A stretch of DNA of 64,000 nucleotides from Paraburkholderia caffeinilytica (lineage in GTDB: Bacteria > Pseudomonadota > Gammaproteobacteria > Burkholderiales > Burkholderiaceae), in assembly GCF_003368325.1 (NCBI RefSeq), contig NZ_CP031466.1:2356001-2420000 (forward strand), read 5' to 3'. Every line of letters starts with the position of its first letter. Position 1 is the first letter of the stretch. A program made the translations under genes and the position numbers. Positions 34,754 to 43,268 of this stretch are shown piece after piece. The notes under the pieces were generated by a model. It worked only from the letters and a program-made list of their open reading frames with translations, was not told the origin of the DNA and made no database searches.

Positions 34754-35820
34754 TGAGGCAGTTGCGGAACGCGCTTCTCGCCATCGGTGTCGCGCTGACA
34801 TTCGCTGCGCCGGTTACGCATGCGGAGACGCCCGCGACACCGGGCACCTCATACCAAAGCCCCGTGCCTGCAGCGGATCGCCGCGGCGCTGAGCAGACGC
34901 TGCTGACCTTTCCGGAGTGGTATCTCGTGCACAGCCCCGCGGAGTACGCGCGGATCGTGCAATCCGAGCCGTCGCACGACTTTCCGTTTCTGGACCAGAT
35001 CGGCCAGCTCTGGTCGAGCTACGCGGCCGTCACGCGCGAGCAGATGCACGACAACTATCCGCTCAATCCTGGTTACCACGTGATGATCTGGGTGATCGCA
35101 TCGAGCACGACCGTGGAATATGCGCTGCGCTCCCTCTACGAAAATACCGTGGGTCGCGCAAGCTGGCTGCTCGGCGGAAAGAAACTGACCGACGAGGACC
35201 GCTACGGCGCCCAGGCGGCTCAGGAGTACGTGGACTTTATCCGTCAGGAGCCCTGGTACCTGTTCGACTTCAGCGCGCGGCTGCGCCGCCTGTGGAGCGA
35301 CGTCCCGATGTGGGGGCCGGGACTTATGCGCAAATGGGAACGCCGCTACGCGTTGACCACCGAATACGCGATTAAAGCTGTGTATGGAAAACTGATCGAG
35401 AAGGCAACGCGGGCCACCTACACACCGGCTCTGATGACGACCGATGTTGTTGTGGATCACCTGCCCGATGGATGGTCTGCGCCCGCTCACGTCAGCGTGC
35501 TTGCCCGTCTGCCGGACGGTCGGGCGTTGCTTGCGTTACCGCGCTATTTCGACTTCAGGCTTGCGGCGACATCGCTCGCGCAACAAGGTATTCATCTCAC
35601 CGATATCGCCGGCAACACATCGGAGATTCTGGTCACGGTATGGATGAAAGACGACGCCGCGTTGCCGCACGATAGCGGCCGTATGTTGTTCGAACAATCA
35701 CTGACGATGCCTGCCCATACCCGGCGCGTCGCGCTGCTGGTGCCGGTTCGCGGCCTATCCGATTTTCTGGCGGCGGCCGGGAAGGACGGCCTGGTTACGG
35801 AGCATGTGTACGACTACTGA
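34750..35820 (+). CDS. Exported protein of the flavin-oxidase/methyltransferase operon
   Basis: 356 residues with a signal peptide ending in THAETPA. The ATG at 34750 overlaps the preceding stop (ATGA), so the two genes are translationally coupled. The conserved-looking opening LLTFPEWYLVHSPAEYARIV and the block NPGYHVMIWVIASSTTVEYAL are distinctive, but I cannot assign a function. A hydrophobic helix near residue 120 may be a membrane segment, and Trp and Tyr are abundant. A longer frame from 34588 overlaps the fusion gene and is rejected. Confidence 0.75.
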   Translation: MMRQLRNALLAIGVALTFAAPVTHAETPATPGTSYQSPVPAADRRGAEQTLLTFPEWYLVHSPAEYARIVQSEPSHDFPFLDQIGQLWSSYAAVTREQMHDNYPLNPGYHVMIWVIASSTTVEYALRSLYENTVGRASWLLGGKKLTDEDRYGAQAAQEYVDFIRQEPWYLFDFSARLRRLWSDVPMWGPGLMRKWERRYALTTEYAIKAVYGKLIEKATRATYTPALMTTDVVVDHLPDGWSAPAHVSVLARLPDGRALLALPRYFDFRLAATSLAQQGIHLTDIAGNTSEILVTVWMKDDAALPHDSGRMLFEQSLTMPAHTRRVALLVPVRGLSDFLAAAGKDGLVTEHVYDY

Positions 35821-36016
35821 AGCGGCAGTGGATGTGAAGACAACGGAACAATGGTGAGGCATGGGCGGAACATAAAGTTACTGCATGGCGATGCGAGTTT
35901 GAAGCAGTTTGCTGCTATGCCGCCCTTGCGAAGTCGACATCAACTGTCTGATACAGCCGTAAAAAAGCGATTGTCGCATTGTTACCGGACCGCGCTTGTC
36001 GGTGATCGGCGGCAGG

Positions 36017-36087
36017 TGTTAAGGCTTGTTCGACGCCTGCCCTTGTCTGCTGCCGCGTGAGCGCACGATGACGCACAAGCCTTAACA
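36017..36087. repeat. Inverted repeat in an otherwise empty gap
   Basis: TGTTAAGGCTTGT (36017-36029) and ACAAGCCTTAACA (36075-36087) are perfect 13-bp inverted copies 45 bases apart. The 360-base gap (35821-36180) has no convincing gene. The arms could form a long-loop hairpin or be the ends of a small eroded element. Confidence 0.6.
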
Positions 36088-36180
36088 TGAACGGCCACTG
36101 CTAACGGCGATCATGGTGACCTTCAGGCGTCCGGTGCGCTCTTAAAAGCCGACGCTCACCCTCCAGTTTGACAGCGACTC

Positions 36181-36585
36181 TTATTCGGTACGTTGCTCGT
36201 CATATCGATGCTGTGAACGAAGCACTTGCTCGATATGGTTTTCCGCCCACGATACGAGGGGTTCGATGAGTTCCGACAATGTTTTGCCAAGATCGGTGAG
36301 TGAATATTCGACCGTCACAGGAACTGTCGGGAAAGCGTTCCGATTCACCAGCCCATCGCGCTCCAGCTTCTGTAACGTCTGGCTCAATGCCTTTTGCGAA
36401 ATCCCATCGATCTCACGGCGAAGCTGGTTGAAACGGCGCGGCTCTCGCCGAAGGATTCCGACAATAAGCAAGGACCATTTGTCTGCCAGCCTGTCGAACA
36501 CCAGGCGCGCCGGGCAGCCCTTCAAATAGACGTTGTATTGGGCGACCACTTCTTTCCCGTAGGCGCGCTCTGACTTGGTATCCAT
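36181..36585 (-). CDS. HxlR-family regulator
   Basis: 134 residues from ATG 36585. The HxlR signature is complete: LKGCPARLVFDRLADKWSLL with its conserved cysteine, then RREIDGISQKALSQTLQKL as recognition region and PVTVEYSLTDLGKTL as wing. An upstream GTG at 36612 would place the start inside the palindromic operator, so I prefer the ATG. HxlR cysteines often sense electrophiles. The gene is divergent from a flavodoxin-like quinone reductase, the classic target of such repressors. Confidence 0.9.
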   Translation of the reverse strand: MDTKSERAYGKEVVAQYNVYLKGCPARLVFDRLADKWSLLIVGILRREPRRFNQLRREIDGISQKALSQTLQKLERDGLVNRNAFPTVPVTVEYSLTDLGKTLSELIEPLVSWAENHIEQVLRSQHRYDEQRTE

Positions 36586-36597
36586 GGTATCGCTCGA

Positions 36598-36621
36598 GTA
36601 ACCAGTTACCACAAGGTAACT
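36598..36621. promoter_or_regulatory. HxlR operator between divergent genes
   Basis: AGTTACC-ACAA-GGTAACT (36604-36621) is a perfect 7-bp inverted repeat. It overlaps a second, GTAAC-CA-GTTAC (36598-36609). TTCTTG (36621-36626) and TATACC (36645-36650) with 18 bp between could be the promoter of the rightward gene. The position fits autoregulation and control of both genes. Confidence 0.7.
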
Positions 36622-36700
36622 TCTTGTTGTGTAGGTTTACAAAATATACCATCCGGGTCGTCACGCGCGGATGCGCTCAATCACACGACAGGGAGTTTTC

Positions 36701-37255
36701 ATGGCAAAGACGGTCATCGTTTATTTCTCGGGATACGGCCACACCAAGCGGGCCGCCGAAGCCGCCGCACAGGGCGCAAATGCGGAGCTGATCGAGATCG
36801 ACGCCGAAGGCAATGTGCCGGAAGCGAGCTGGAACACGCTCACCGAGGCCAAGGCCATTGTCTTCGGCGCCCCGACCTACATGGGCTCGGTGCCGTGGCA
36901 ATTCAAGAAGTTCGCGGATGCGACGTCGAAGAAGTGGTTCACCCGCGAGTGGCAGGACAAGGTGTTCGGTGGTTTCACGAACAGTGCCAGCCTCAACGGC
37001 GACAAGCAGGTCACGCTGATCTACCTGCAAACGCTGGCGTCGCAGCACGGCGGCATCTGGGTCAGTCTGGGTCTGACGCCGTCCAATACGAAAGCTGCTT
37101 CTCGCGGTGACGTCAACAACCTGGGTGGCTCGGTTGGCGCGCTCGTGCAGTCTCCCTCGGATGCGGGTGCCGATGAGATTTCGACGGGCGACCTGGAGAC
37201 GGTCAAGCTCTATGCTGCACGTGTGTCGGAGGTGGCGAAGCGCCTGCACGGTTAA
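36701..37255 (+). CDS. Flavodoxin-like NAD(P)H:quinone oxidoreductase or WrbA-type protein
   Basis: 184 residues. The FMN phosphate loop IVYFSGYGHTKRAAEAA, the isoalloxazine loop FGAPTYMGSVPWQFKKF and the third loop VFGGFTNSASLNG with a TLASQHGG region mark the flavodoxin/WrbA family. AGGGAG precedes ATG 36701. It is divergent from and probably repressed by the HxlR gene, and is likely induced by quinones or other electrophiles. Confidence 0.87.
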   Translation: MAKTVIVYFSGYGHTKRAAEAAAQGANAELIEIDAEGNVPEASWNTLTEAKAIVFGAPTYMGSVPWQFKKFADATSKKWFTREWQDKVFGGFTNSASLNGDKQVTLIYLQTLASQHGGIWVSLGLTPSNTKAASRGDVNNLGGSVGALVQSPSDAGADEISTGDLETVKLYAARVSEVAKRLHG

Positions 37256-37403
37256 GCAGGTACTCACCCTGTTTATGCTGCGGCACCAATACCGTTCGGC
37301 GCACGAAGCGCCATCACGGTGTGGTGATCATTTTCGGCGTTGGCTCCGCTTATCGCTGGTTTGCCGAGCTAACGCCCGACGAATTCGTTTGGAAGGTAGG
37401 GTT

Positions 37404-37820
37404 ATGCAGTTGAAAATCTCATTGTCTTCCCTGCTGCTAGCTGCCGTCAGCTCGTTCGCAATCGTTGGAACGGCTGCGGCTCAGCCGACCGACGCCTATG
37501 CGGTGTTGGCGGCAGGTGACTCGGAATTTGTAGCGGTTGGAAAATCGTACAACGTGGATTTTGGTGATCAGAAGTTCCGCCTGGATTTCAAGTCGGCCCA
37601 CCAAATGGTGTTCACATCGCCGGACGGCAAGAACACCGCAACCGTCGACATTACCGTGACGCCTGTCGGCAACGACGTGTACATGATCTATTGGTCTCGT
37701 CGCGCCGGTCAGCATGTCGTTCATGTCGATGATTTTCGCAATGGCATTGCCTACACCAATATTTTCCTGCCCGATGGCAGCGTGTCACGCCGCAAGGGAA
37801 CACTGGTCGAGATCAGGTAA
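37404..37820 (+). CDS. Secreted MoaF-like (lipocalin-like) protein
   Basis: 138 residues with a signal peptide ending in GTAAAQP. The mature part reads as a small beta-barrel: FRLDFKSAHQMVFTSPDG, then VYMIYWSRRAGQHVVHVDDF and YTNIFLPDGSVSRRKGTL. The Trp-containing YMIYW and VVHVDDF blocks resemble the MoaF-related domain, although molybdenum cofactor genes are absent. It follows the flavodoxin gene by 148 bases in the same direction. A terminator follows. Confidence 0.7.
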   Translation: MQLKISLSSLLLAAVSSFAIVGTAAAQPTDAYAVLAAGDSEFVAVGKSYNVDFGDQKFRLDFKSAHQMVFTSPDGKNTATVDITVTPVGNDVYMIYWSRRAGQHVVHVDDFRNGIAYTNIFLPDGSVSRRKGTLVEIR

Positions 37821-37856
37821 CGGTTGACTCAGGCGGCACATCGCGAACCCCGTCGC

Positions 37857-37882
37857 CTTTACCCAGGCACGGGGTAAAGTTT
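37857..37882 (+). terminator. Rho-independent terminator
   Basis: CTTTACCC (37857-37864) and GGGTAAAG (37872-37879) form an 8-bp stem with a 7-base loop followed by TTTA, 37 bases behind the MoaF-like gene. A pairable A-rich left side makes it usable in both directions between convergent genes. Confidence 0.65.
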
Positions 37883-38123
37883 ATGCCGCTCTCCCGACAG
37901 TCCTGGCGGCATGCCTTCGTGGCGGCATGTCCGCTTTCGCTGCCAATGCCGACGGTCAAAGGAAAAATTGTCGAATGACGGAAGAGGCTCGGCAAGGAGC
38001 ATTCAATTTTCTCGGTTCCCCGTTGATAGGCCATCCAGATAGAGATGGATCGTGGTTCCGTGTCGCATAGGTAGCCGCGACCACCGCGCCCGTGCGGTCA
38101 GCTCAGCAGTGTTGGGCACGATG

Positions 38124-40094
38124 TCATCGGGGCTCGATATGGCCAAGCCGCTCCGTCAGCGATTGCGGGCGGCCATCAAACAGCGCCGCGTAGTAGACCG
38201 TGTTCGACAACACATTCTTGACGTAGTCGCGGGTTTCGTTGAACGGAATCGTCTCCGCGAAAATCGCGCCTTCAACCGGACGCGGCAGGTTGGCCTGCCA
38301 TTTACGCGGGCGCCCAGGGCCGGCATTGTAGCCGGCGGTCGCGAGCACGGCAGAACGGTCAAGCTGTTTGTAAATCATCGACAGATAATACGTGCCAAGC
38401 AGGATATTCGTGTCGATGTCATTCATTCTCGCCTGCGAGATGGTACCGAGCCCGATCTTCCTCGCGACCATCTCCGCGGTGCCCGGCATCACCTGCATCA
38501 GGCCGCCTGCGCCGACCTCCGAGCGCGCATTGATGATGAAGCGCGACTCCTGGCGAATGAGGCCATACGCCCATTCGACAGCGAACCCGGTGGACTGCGC
38601 ATCGCGCTCGACGACCGTGCGGAACGGCGCCAGGTAGCGCAGCGAAAAATCATGCTCGATCTGCGTCCTGTCGGCGGTGCTCACAGCCCGGTCATAGAGC
38701 TCGATGCGGCGTGCGTACTCCGCGACTGCGAGCAGTTGCCGGTCAGTCATGCCGCGCAACTGCCAGTTCCACTCACGGTTGCCTTCCGTGCGCAGGTGCA
38801 GTGCATAAAAACGTTTTGCCAGCTCGAAGCCCGGTGTCTGGCCGGCCTTCTCAACTTCCTCGTCGGTCACTTTGGTCTGTGGCGGAATTACGATCTGCTG
38901 GCCGAGCGCTTCGGAGGCCAACTGGCCATAGAAGGTGTAGGTTCCCGCGATCCTTCCGAATTCCTGGTCGGCTGCCGCGACCTCGCCGCTCTGCTTCAAG
39001 GCGCGCGCGCACCAGTAGACCCATGCGGGTTGCGCGCGCAGCGCGGCCGGCATCTGCTCAATCGACCGGCGCACCATCGTCCAGTCTCCTGCCAGCAGCG
39101 CGCTGCGCGTGCGCCACTCATAGGCCTGGCTCGACAGGGGAGCGTTCGCCGATAGCCGGTACCAGTCCACCGCGCCTGACAGCTGCCGGGTCGCGGCCTG
39201 ATAGGCAATCGTGCCCCAGCCTATGGCGCGTTCCGCCAGGGTAAGCGACGGTGCGATCGCGGTGAAGATGGCCGGGGCCGCTGCCGGATCGCTGGCTGCC
39301 ACCTGCGTGATGGCGAGCAGCGCGAGTTGATGGGACGCCGCATCCATCTGGACGCCTTTCGCGAGCAGCAGACGCGGCTGGTTCGTCGCCTGATCGAGGA
39401 GCAGCGGATCCGGGCGTGCCGTGCCCAGCGCATCGACCAGTCTGCCGCCCGTCCTCGTCGCGCCCTGTTCGTAGGCCTGGCGAATCTGCTGCCAGACATC
39501 CTCCGAAGTGAACTGCTTGTTACGGTCGAGCGCGGTGATCAGATCGACGCAGCCGTCGCCGTACCACGTCGGCTCGACGAGCAGCGCGCGCGCCGCGTCG
39601 GCCACGTTCTCACCCCGCGCGGCGCGCGACTCGAGCGCATAGCACTTCACCTGCGTGTCGTCGTTCAGGACGAACTGTGAATACTGCGAATCAAAATCGT
39701 GCCAGTCGTGGCGCGCCCCCAGCACGCGCAGGTAGTCGTTGCGTAGACGGTCGGCAATCGCCTGTCCGTCGTAGCGTTGCAGAAACGACAGCACCGGTGC
39801 GTCCGGCGCGTCGAGATTCGCATGCCCCGCGCCGTTGAACAGACGCGGCTTGATCTGGAAATAGCTGAGATAAGCCGGCGCCGGATAATTCGGGATCAGG
39901 CTCGCCAGTTGCGCGGCACGCGCGGGATCGTTGTCGCGGGCGGCGTCATGCAACTTGATGAAAATCTGATCGTCGGCGGAAAACGAGGAAAACCGGGTGG
40001 GATGTCCGGCTAGCACCGTGCCAGATATAACGAATGTCGCGGCGGCAAGGGCAAAACCAACCGCGCGAGACACCCGGTGAAGTCGTGTGGACAT
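38124..40094 (-). CDS. slt: Soluble lytic murein transglycosylase (Slt70-like)
   Basis: 656 residues from ATG 40094 with a signal peptide (AVGFALAAATFVISGTVLAG). A long alpha-superhelical domain leads to the C-terminal lysozyme-like SLT domain: the catalytic glutamate is in GLIRQESRFI, with SEVGAGGLMQVMPGTA and VLATAGYNAGPGRPRKW following. It cleaves the glycan strands of peptidoglycan, forming 1,6-anhydromuropeptides. The frame is open to 40148, but the extra residues do not fit a signal peptide. An open frame on the other strand (38052-39155) is its shadow. Confidence 0.93.
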   Translation of the reverse strand: MSTRLHRVSRAVGFALAAATFVISGTVLAGHPTRFSSFSADDQIFIKLHDAARDNDPARAAQLASLIPNYPAPAYLSYFQIKPRLFNGAGHANLDAPDAPVLSFLQRYDGQAIADRLRNDYLRVLGARHDWHDFDSQYSQFVLNDDTQVKCYALESRAARGENVADAARALLVEPTWYGDGCVDLITALDRNKQFTSEDVWQQIRQAYEQGATRTGGRLVDALGTARPDPLLLDQATNQPRLLLAKGVQMDAASHQLALLAITQVAASDPAAAPAIFTAIAPSLTLAERAIGWGTIAYQAATRQLSGAVDWYRLSANAPLSSQAYEWRTRSALLAGDWTMVRRSIEQMPAALRAQPAWVYWCARALKQSGEVAAADQEFGRIAGTYTFYGQLASEALGQQIVIPPQTKVTDEEVEKAGQTPGFELAKRFYALHLRTEGNREWNWQLRGMTDRQLLAVAEYARRIELYDRAVSTADRTQIEHDFSLRYLAPFRTVVERDAQSTGFAVEWAYGLIRQESRFIINARSEVGAGGLMQVMPGTAEMVARKIGLGTISQARMNDIDTNILLGTYYLSMIYKQLDRSAVLATAGYNAGPGRPRKWQANLPRPVEGAIFAETIPFNETRDYVKNVLSNTVYYAALFDGRPQSLTERLGHIEPR

Positions 40095-40369
40095 CGCTGT
40101 TTTCTCGTTGTTTCGGTGCAGAAAATTGAGTCCAAGCTTAGGCCGCAATCCGGCGAAGCGAAGCGTCGAAAAACACTGGACTCGGCCCGCAATTCGGCCC
40201 TTTGCGAGCCGGATGCCTGGCCCCCCGCGCTTGCGTGTTCGCTCTTTCGTGGCGTAGGCGCGCGTTCAGCGAACGCCCTGTTCTCGCCGGCGTCGCGGGA
40301 ATGGCAAACTGACGCGCAGTGGTGCGCGGTACAACGAAACCGCGTTGAACGAGTGAAAAAGCGGGCGCC

Positions 40370-41164
40370 CTATGCAATTGTCCGAACGACACCGCCGTCG
40401 ACACGCAAGGAAGTACCTGTTGTCGCCGACGCCTGCTCCGAGCAGACATAGACGACCAGGTTTGCGACTTCTTCGGTTGTCGCGAAGCGATTGAGGAGCG
40501 TGGTCGGGCGATTCGTTTTCAGGAACTGCTGCTCGGCTTCCTCACGCGTAATGCCTTGCGCATCTGCGTTCGCCTGCGCCCAACCACCCATGATTTCCGA
40601 ATTCGTCGGACCCGGGAGAACCGAATTGACGGTGACGCCCGTTCCGCCGACCACCTCGGCCAAGCCCCTCGCAATGGCGAGCTGAGCGGTCTTGGTCGTG
40701 GCGTAGTCGATCATGTCCTTGGGGATGGCAAGCGCGGACTCACTGCTGATGAAGACGACGCGCCCCCAGCCGCGCTTCGTCATGTTCGGCACATAGTGGC
40801 GGGAGGCGCGAATGCCGCTCATGACGTTAAGTTCGAAGAGATCGATCCACTCGCGATCCTCAATTTCGAAGAAGCACTTCCAACGCCCAGTCCCCACATT
40901 GTTGACGAGAATGTCCGCATCCGGCGCCTGCGCGAACAACTCCGCCGCGCCTTCCGGGGTCGCAAGATCGGCGATGACGCCGGTAAACTCCGTCTTTGGC
41001 AAGAGTTCGCGAAGCTCCCTAAGCGCCGTGGAGACGCGCTTCTCTGTGCGGCCGTTGATCACGACCGCGGCGCCTGCGCGCCCCAGCCCTTCTGCAATGG
41101 CTCGGCCGATACCCACCGTCGACCCGGTAACGACGGCCTTGCGGCCAGTGAGATCGATATTCAT
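40370..41164 (-). CDS. Short-chain dehydrogenase/reductase
   Basis: 264 residues. The cofactor motif VVTGSTVGIGRAIAEG, the NNVGTG motif and the catalytic Ser-Tyr-Lys (FISSESAL, DYATTKTAQ) are intact, as is the C-terminal GTSLRVDGGVV. Arg after the second strand (VINGRTEKRV) suggests NADP. Divergent from a LysR gene, which probably controls it. Substrate unknown. Confidence 0.92.
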   Translation of the reverse strand: MNIDLTGRKAVVTGSTVGIGRAIAEGLGRAGAAVVINGRTEKRVSTALRELRELLPKTEFTGVIADLATPEGAAELFAQAPDADILVNNVGTGRWKCFFEIEDREWIDLFELNVMSGIRASRHYVPNMTKRGWGRVVFISSESALAIPKDMIDYATTKTAQLAIARGLAEVVGGTGVTVNSVLPGPTNSEIMGGWAQANADAQGITREEAEQQFLKTNRPTTLLNRFATTEEVANLVVYVCSEQASATTGTSLRVDGGVVRTIA

Positions 41165-41247
41165 GACACCAGTCCTTCAACATGTGGAGAAAGCTGGATT
41201 GTGGGCGATGTCCGAATCGATGATAATGGCTTAATTTGTCATAATAT

Positions 41248-41266
41248 TAATTCCCTGGAGGAATTA
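41248..41266 (+). promoter_or_regulatory. Hairpin covering the Shine-Dalgarno of the LysR gene
   Basis: TAATTCC (41248-41254) and GGAATTA (41260-41266) are 7-bp inverted arms; the intervening bases and right arm contain the GGAGG ribosome site two bases before the ATG at 41269. Such pairing in the RNA would hide the start. It could also be a DNA operator. Confidence 0.4.
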
Positions 41267-41268
41267 GT

Positions 41269-42159
41269 ATGGATCGATTCAACGAATTAAACGCCTTCAT
41301 AGCCGTGGCGGAAGCAGGCGGTTTTACCGCCGCCGCGCGTAGAACGGGTGATTCACAGTCGGCAATCAGTAAGGCTATTGGCGCGCTCGAGAGGCGCCTC
41401 GGCGTGGTGTTATTTAACCGAAATACGCGCAGCGTGACCCTGACGGATCAGGGGCAGAGATACTACGATCGGGCAAAACCGCTGCTTGACGAGATGGATG
41501 ACGCCGACAGCGAACTGACCAGCAGCACGCATGATGTCTCAGGTCTGATCAGGATCGCTGCATCAGGTACTTTCGGCCGTCTTCATGTCTTGCCGCTGAT
41601 CCCCGACCTGTTATCACTCAATCCTGGCCTTCAGGTCGATCTCATTCTCTCGGACTTCGTGCGAGATATGGTGGAGGACGGGATCGATCTGGCGATCCGG
41701 GTGGGGCCGGTCAACGATCCCGACGCGATCGCCAGACGCGTGGCCAGCACTCCCCTCGTATGCGTCGGATCCCGTCGCTACTTCGAGCAACACGGAATGC
41801 CAAAGACCCCCGCCGAGCTTGTTGATCACAATTGCCTTGTATATAGCGGCTTGACGGAGTCAACGCATTGGCCTTTTGTAGGACCAGAAGGTCGATTTAT
41901 CGCGTCCGTGCGCGGAAATCTCACGTCCAACAGTATCGAAACGATCCGGGCCGGTGTTCTCGCCGGTGTGGGAATCGGCCTGTTCGCCAAGGTCTCTCTT
42001 GCCGACGATCTCCGGCATCCGGACGTCATCACCGTTCTCGACGAATTTATGGGCGACGCCCGCGACATAAGCCTCGTCTGGCCGAGACGCCGGTTTGTAC
42101 CGGCGCGTGTGCGACGGGTCACCGATTTTTTCGCAGAGGCCATACCGCGGCGCATTTAG
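41269..42159 (+). CDS. LysR-family regulator
   Basis: 296 residues. The N-terminal winged helix-turn-helix (GFTAAARRTGDSQSAISKAI) and FNRNTRSVTLTDQG are typical of the small-molecule-responsive LysR branch near DsdC/CrgA-type regulators. The effector domain is complete. Divergent from the SDR gene with a 104-base AT-rich gap, a layout that nearly always means the SDR is a target. Confidence 0.91.
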   Translation: MDRFNELNAFIAVAEAGGFTAAARRTGDSQSAISKAIGALERRLGVVLFNRNTRSVTLTDQGQRYYDRAKPLLDEMDDADSELTSSTHDVSGLIRIAASGTFGRLHVLPLIPDLLSLNPGLQVDLILSDFVRDMVEDGIDLAIRVGPVNDPDAIARRVASTPLVCVGSRRYFEQHGMPKTPAELVDHNCLVYSGLTESTHWPFVGPEGRFIASVRGNLTSNSIETIRAGVLAGVGIGLFAKVSLADDLRHPDVITVLDEFMGDARDISLVWPRRRFVPARVRRVTDFFAEAIPRRI

Positions 42160-42207
42160 ATGTTCTTGCGACAGAACCTTCGAGCGGACACGGTTACGGC
42201 CTGATAT

Positions 42208-42339
42208 CTGAAAGACGTACTCACCCGGCTGCCGACCCATAAAGCGTCCGACATTGCCGAACTGCTCCCGCACCGTTGGACCCCCAGCGCCACCAAACTG
42301 GCAAGACGGGTTCACCGGCGCTTACAATCAGAAGAATGA
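42208..42339 (+). mobile_element. IS66-family transposase C-terminal fragment
   Basis: The frame reads LKDVLTRLPTHKASDIAELL then PHRWTP, the conserved C terminus of IS66-type TnpC transposases, ending at a stop at 42337. The rest of the element, with its tnpA/tnpB genes and catalytic DDE residues, is missing. Both terminal repeats cannot be found. It marks a past insertion and deletion. Confidence 0.65.
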
Positions 42340-42445
42340 GTATGCCGATTCTGGAAGAAGCCTTGGCCACGCCCTATATCGGCGACCTCGATGTCGTCTC
42401 GCGGGCGGTTGCGCCTCGATTACCGTGCAGCAACAGGAGAACCCG

Positions 42446-42772
42446 ATGATCAAAATCAGTGTCATGTACCCATACGCCGCAGGCGCGCGATTCGATCATA
42501 CTTACTACCGCGAGAGGCATATGCCAATGATGAAACAGCTGCTCGGCGCCGCATGTCTGTACTACACGGTGGACAAGGGCATCGCTGGCGGTGCTCCGGG
42601 CAGTGACCCTGTTTACGTGGCCAAGTGCGACTTCGTCTGCACTTCTGTCGAAGCTTTCCAGGCAGCCCGCGGCCCGCACGCGCAGGAGATCAGGGCCGAC
42701 ATAGCCCATTACACGGATATACAACCCGTGCTGCAAATCAGTGAGGTGGTAGTGGAGCGTTCGGAAGTCTGA
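42446..42772 (+). CDS. EthD-family dimeric ferredoxin-like protein
   Basis: 108 residues starting at ATG 42446 with ACAGGAGA upstream; an upstream ATG at 42254 reads into the IS66 fragment. The opening VMYPYAAGARFDHTYYRERH and the C-terminal DIAHYTDIQPVLQISEVV fit the EthD fold, found in proteins for ether degradation or polyketide cyclisation. Function here unknown. The next gene is a truncated SnoaL-like protein, also of the dimeric barrel/cone fold type. Confidence 0.8.
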   Translation: MIKISVMYPYAAGARFDHTYYRERHMPMMKQLLGAACLYYTVDKGIAGGAPGSDPVYVAKCDFVCTSVEAFQAARGPHAQEIRADIAHYTDIQPVLQISEVVVERSEV

Positions 42773-42808
42773 CCAAGGTTCGGATATCGCGAGGCACCGC
42801 ATCCGCGT

Positions 42809-43069
42809 ATGGCGTACCCCAGCAACAAGGCGGTGCTCATGCAAGCGCTCCACCACTTCAACGACCTACGTAGTCGCAAGAATTTCTTCGGGCTTTACGC
42901 CGACCATGCGGTCATGCGCCCCTCACTGCTCCTCGCACCTGGCGTCGAGGCTATCAAGGAGCGGTACAGATTGCTATGGAGCGCATTCGCGGACTGCCAC
43001 CTGGAACTCGGCAATGTTGTCGCGAAAGGCTCGTTCGTTGTGAATAACTTCAGGCTGAGCCTTCGATGA
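42809..43069 (+). pseudogene. Truncated SnoaL/NTF2-like protein
   Basis: 86 residues. The start (LHHFNDLRSRKNFFGLYADH) and middle (APGVEAIKERYRLLWSAFAD, then CHLELGNVVAKG) match SnoaL-like cone-fold proteins, which are normally 120-140 residues. The frame ends in unrelated residues at NNFRLSLR, before the last two beta-strands. It is likely a frameshift or deletion product and inactive. Confidence 0.55.
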
Positions 43070-43268
43070 ACGCTGTCGCCTTGGAGCCAGCCACCTTTGC
43101 GGCCTCGATCTCCTTCTCGGTGCCCTTCTCGTTGGCACAAGCCGCTTCAGTGGCTAAACGTTAAATTTCCCATCTCAACTGTGAAGTGTCGGGCCGCATT
43201 ATATTTTTGATGGCAGACCCGACACGAGGTAATTCCTATTCCTTCAAGATGCCCATGGAGGCAGCCGG

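Noticed and set aside
38052..39155. A 367-codon open frame on the plus strand
   Set aside because: Antisense to slt, whose SLT domain is unmistakable.
43050..43160. A 36-residue frame on the minus strand (EAACANEKGTEKEIEAAKVA) that reads like the tail of a small helical periplasmic protein
   Set aside because: Bounded by a stop on the N-terminal side and too short to assign; it could be a gene fragment but cannot be supported.
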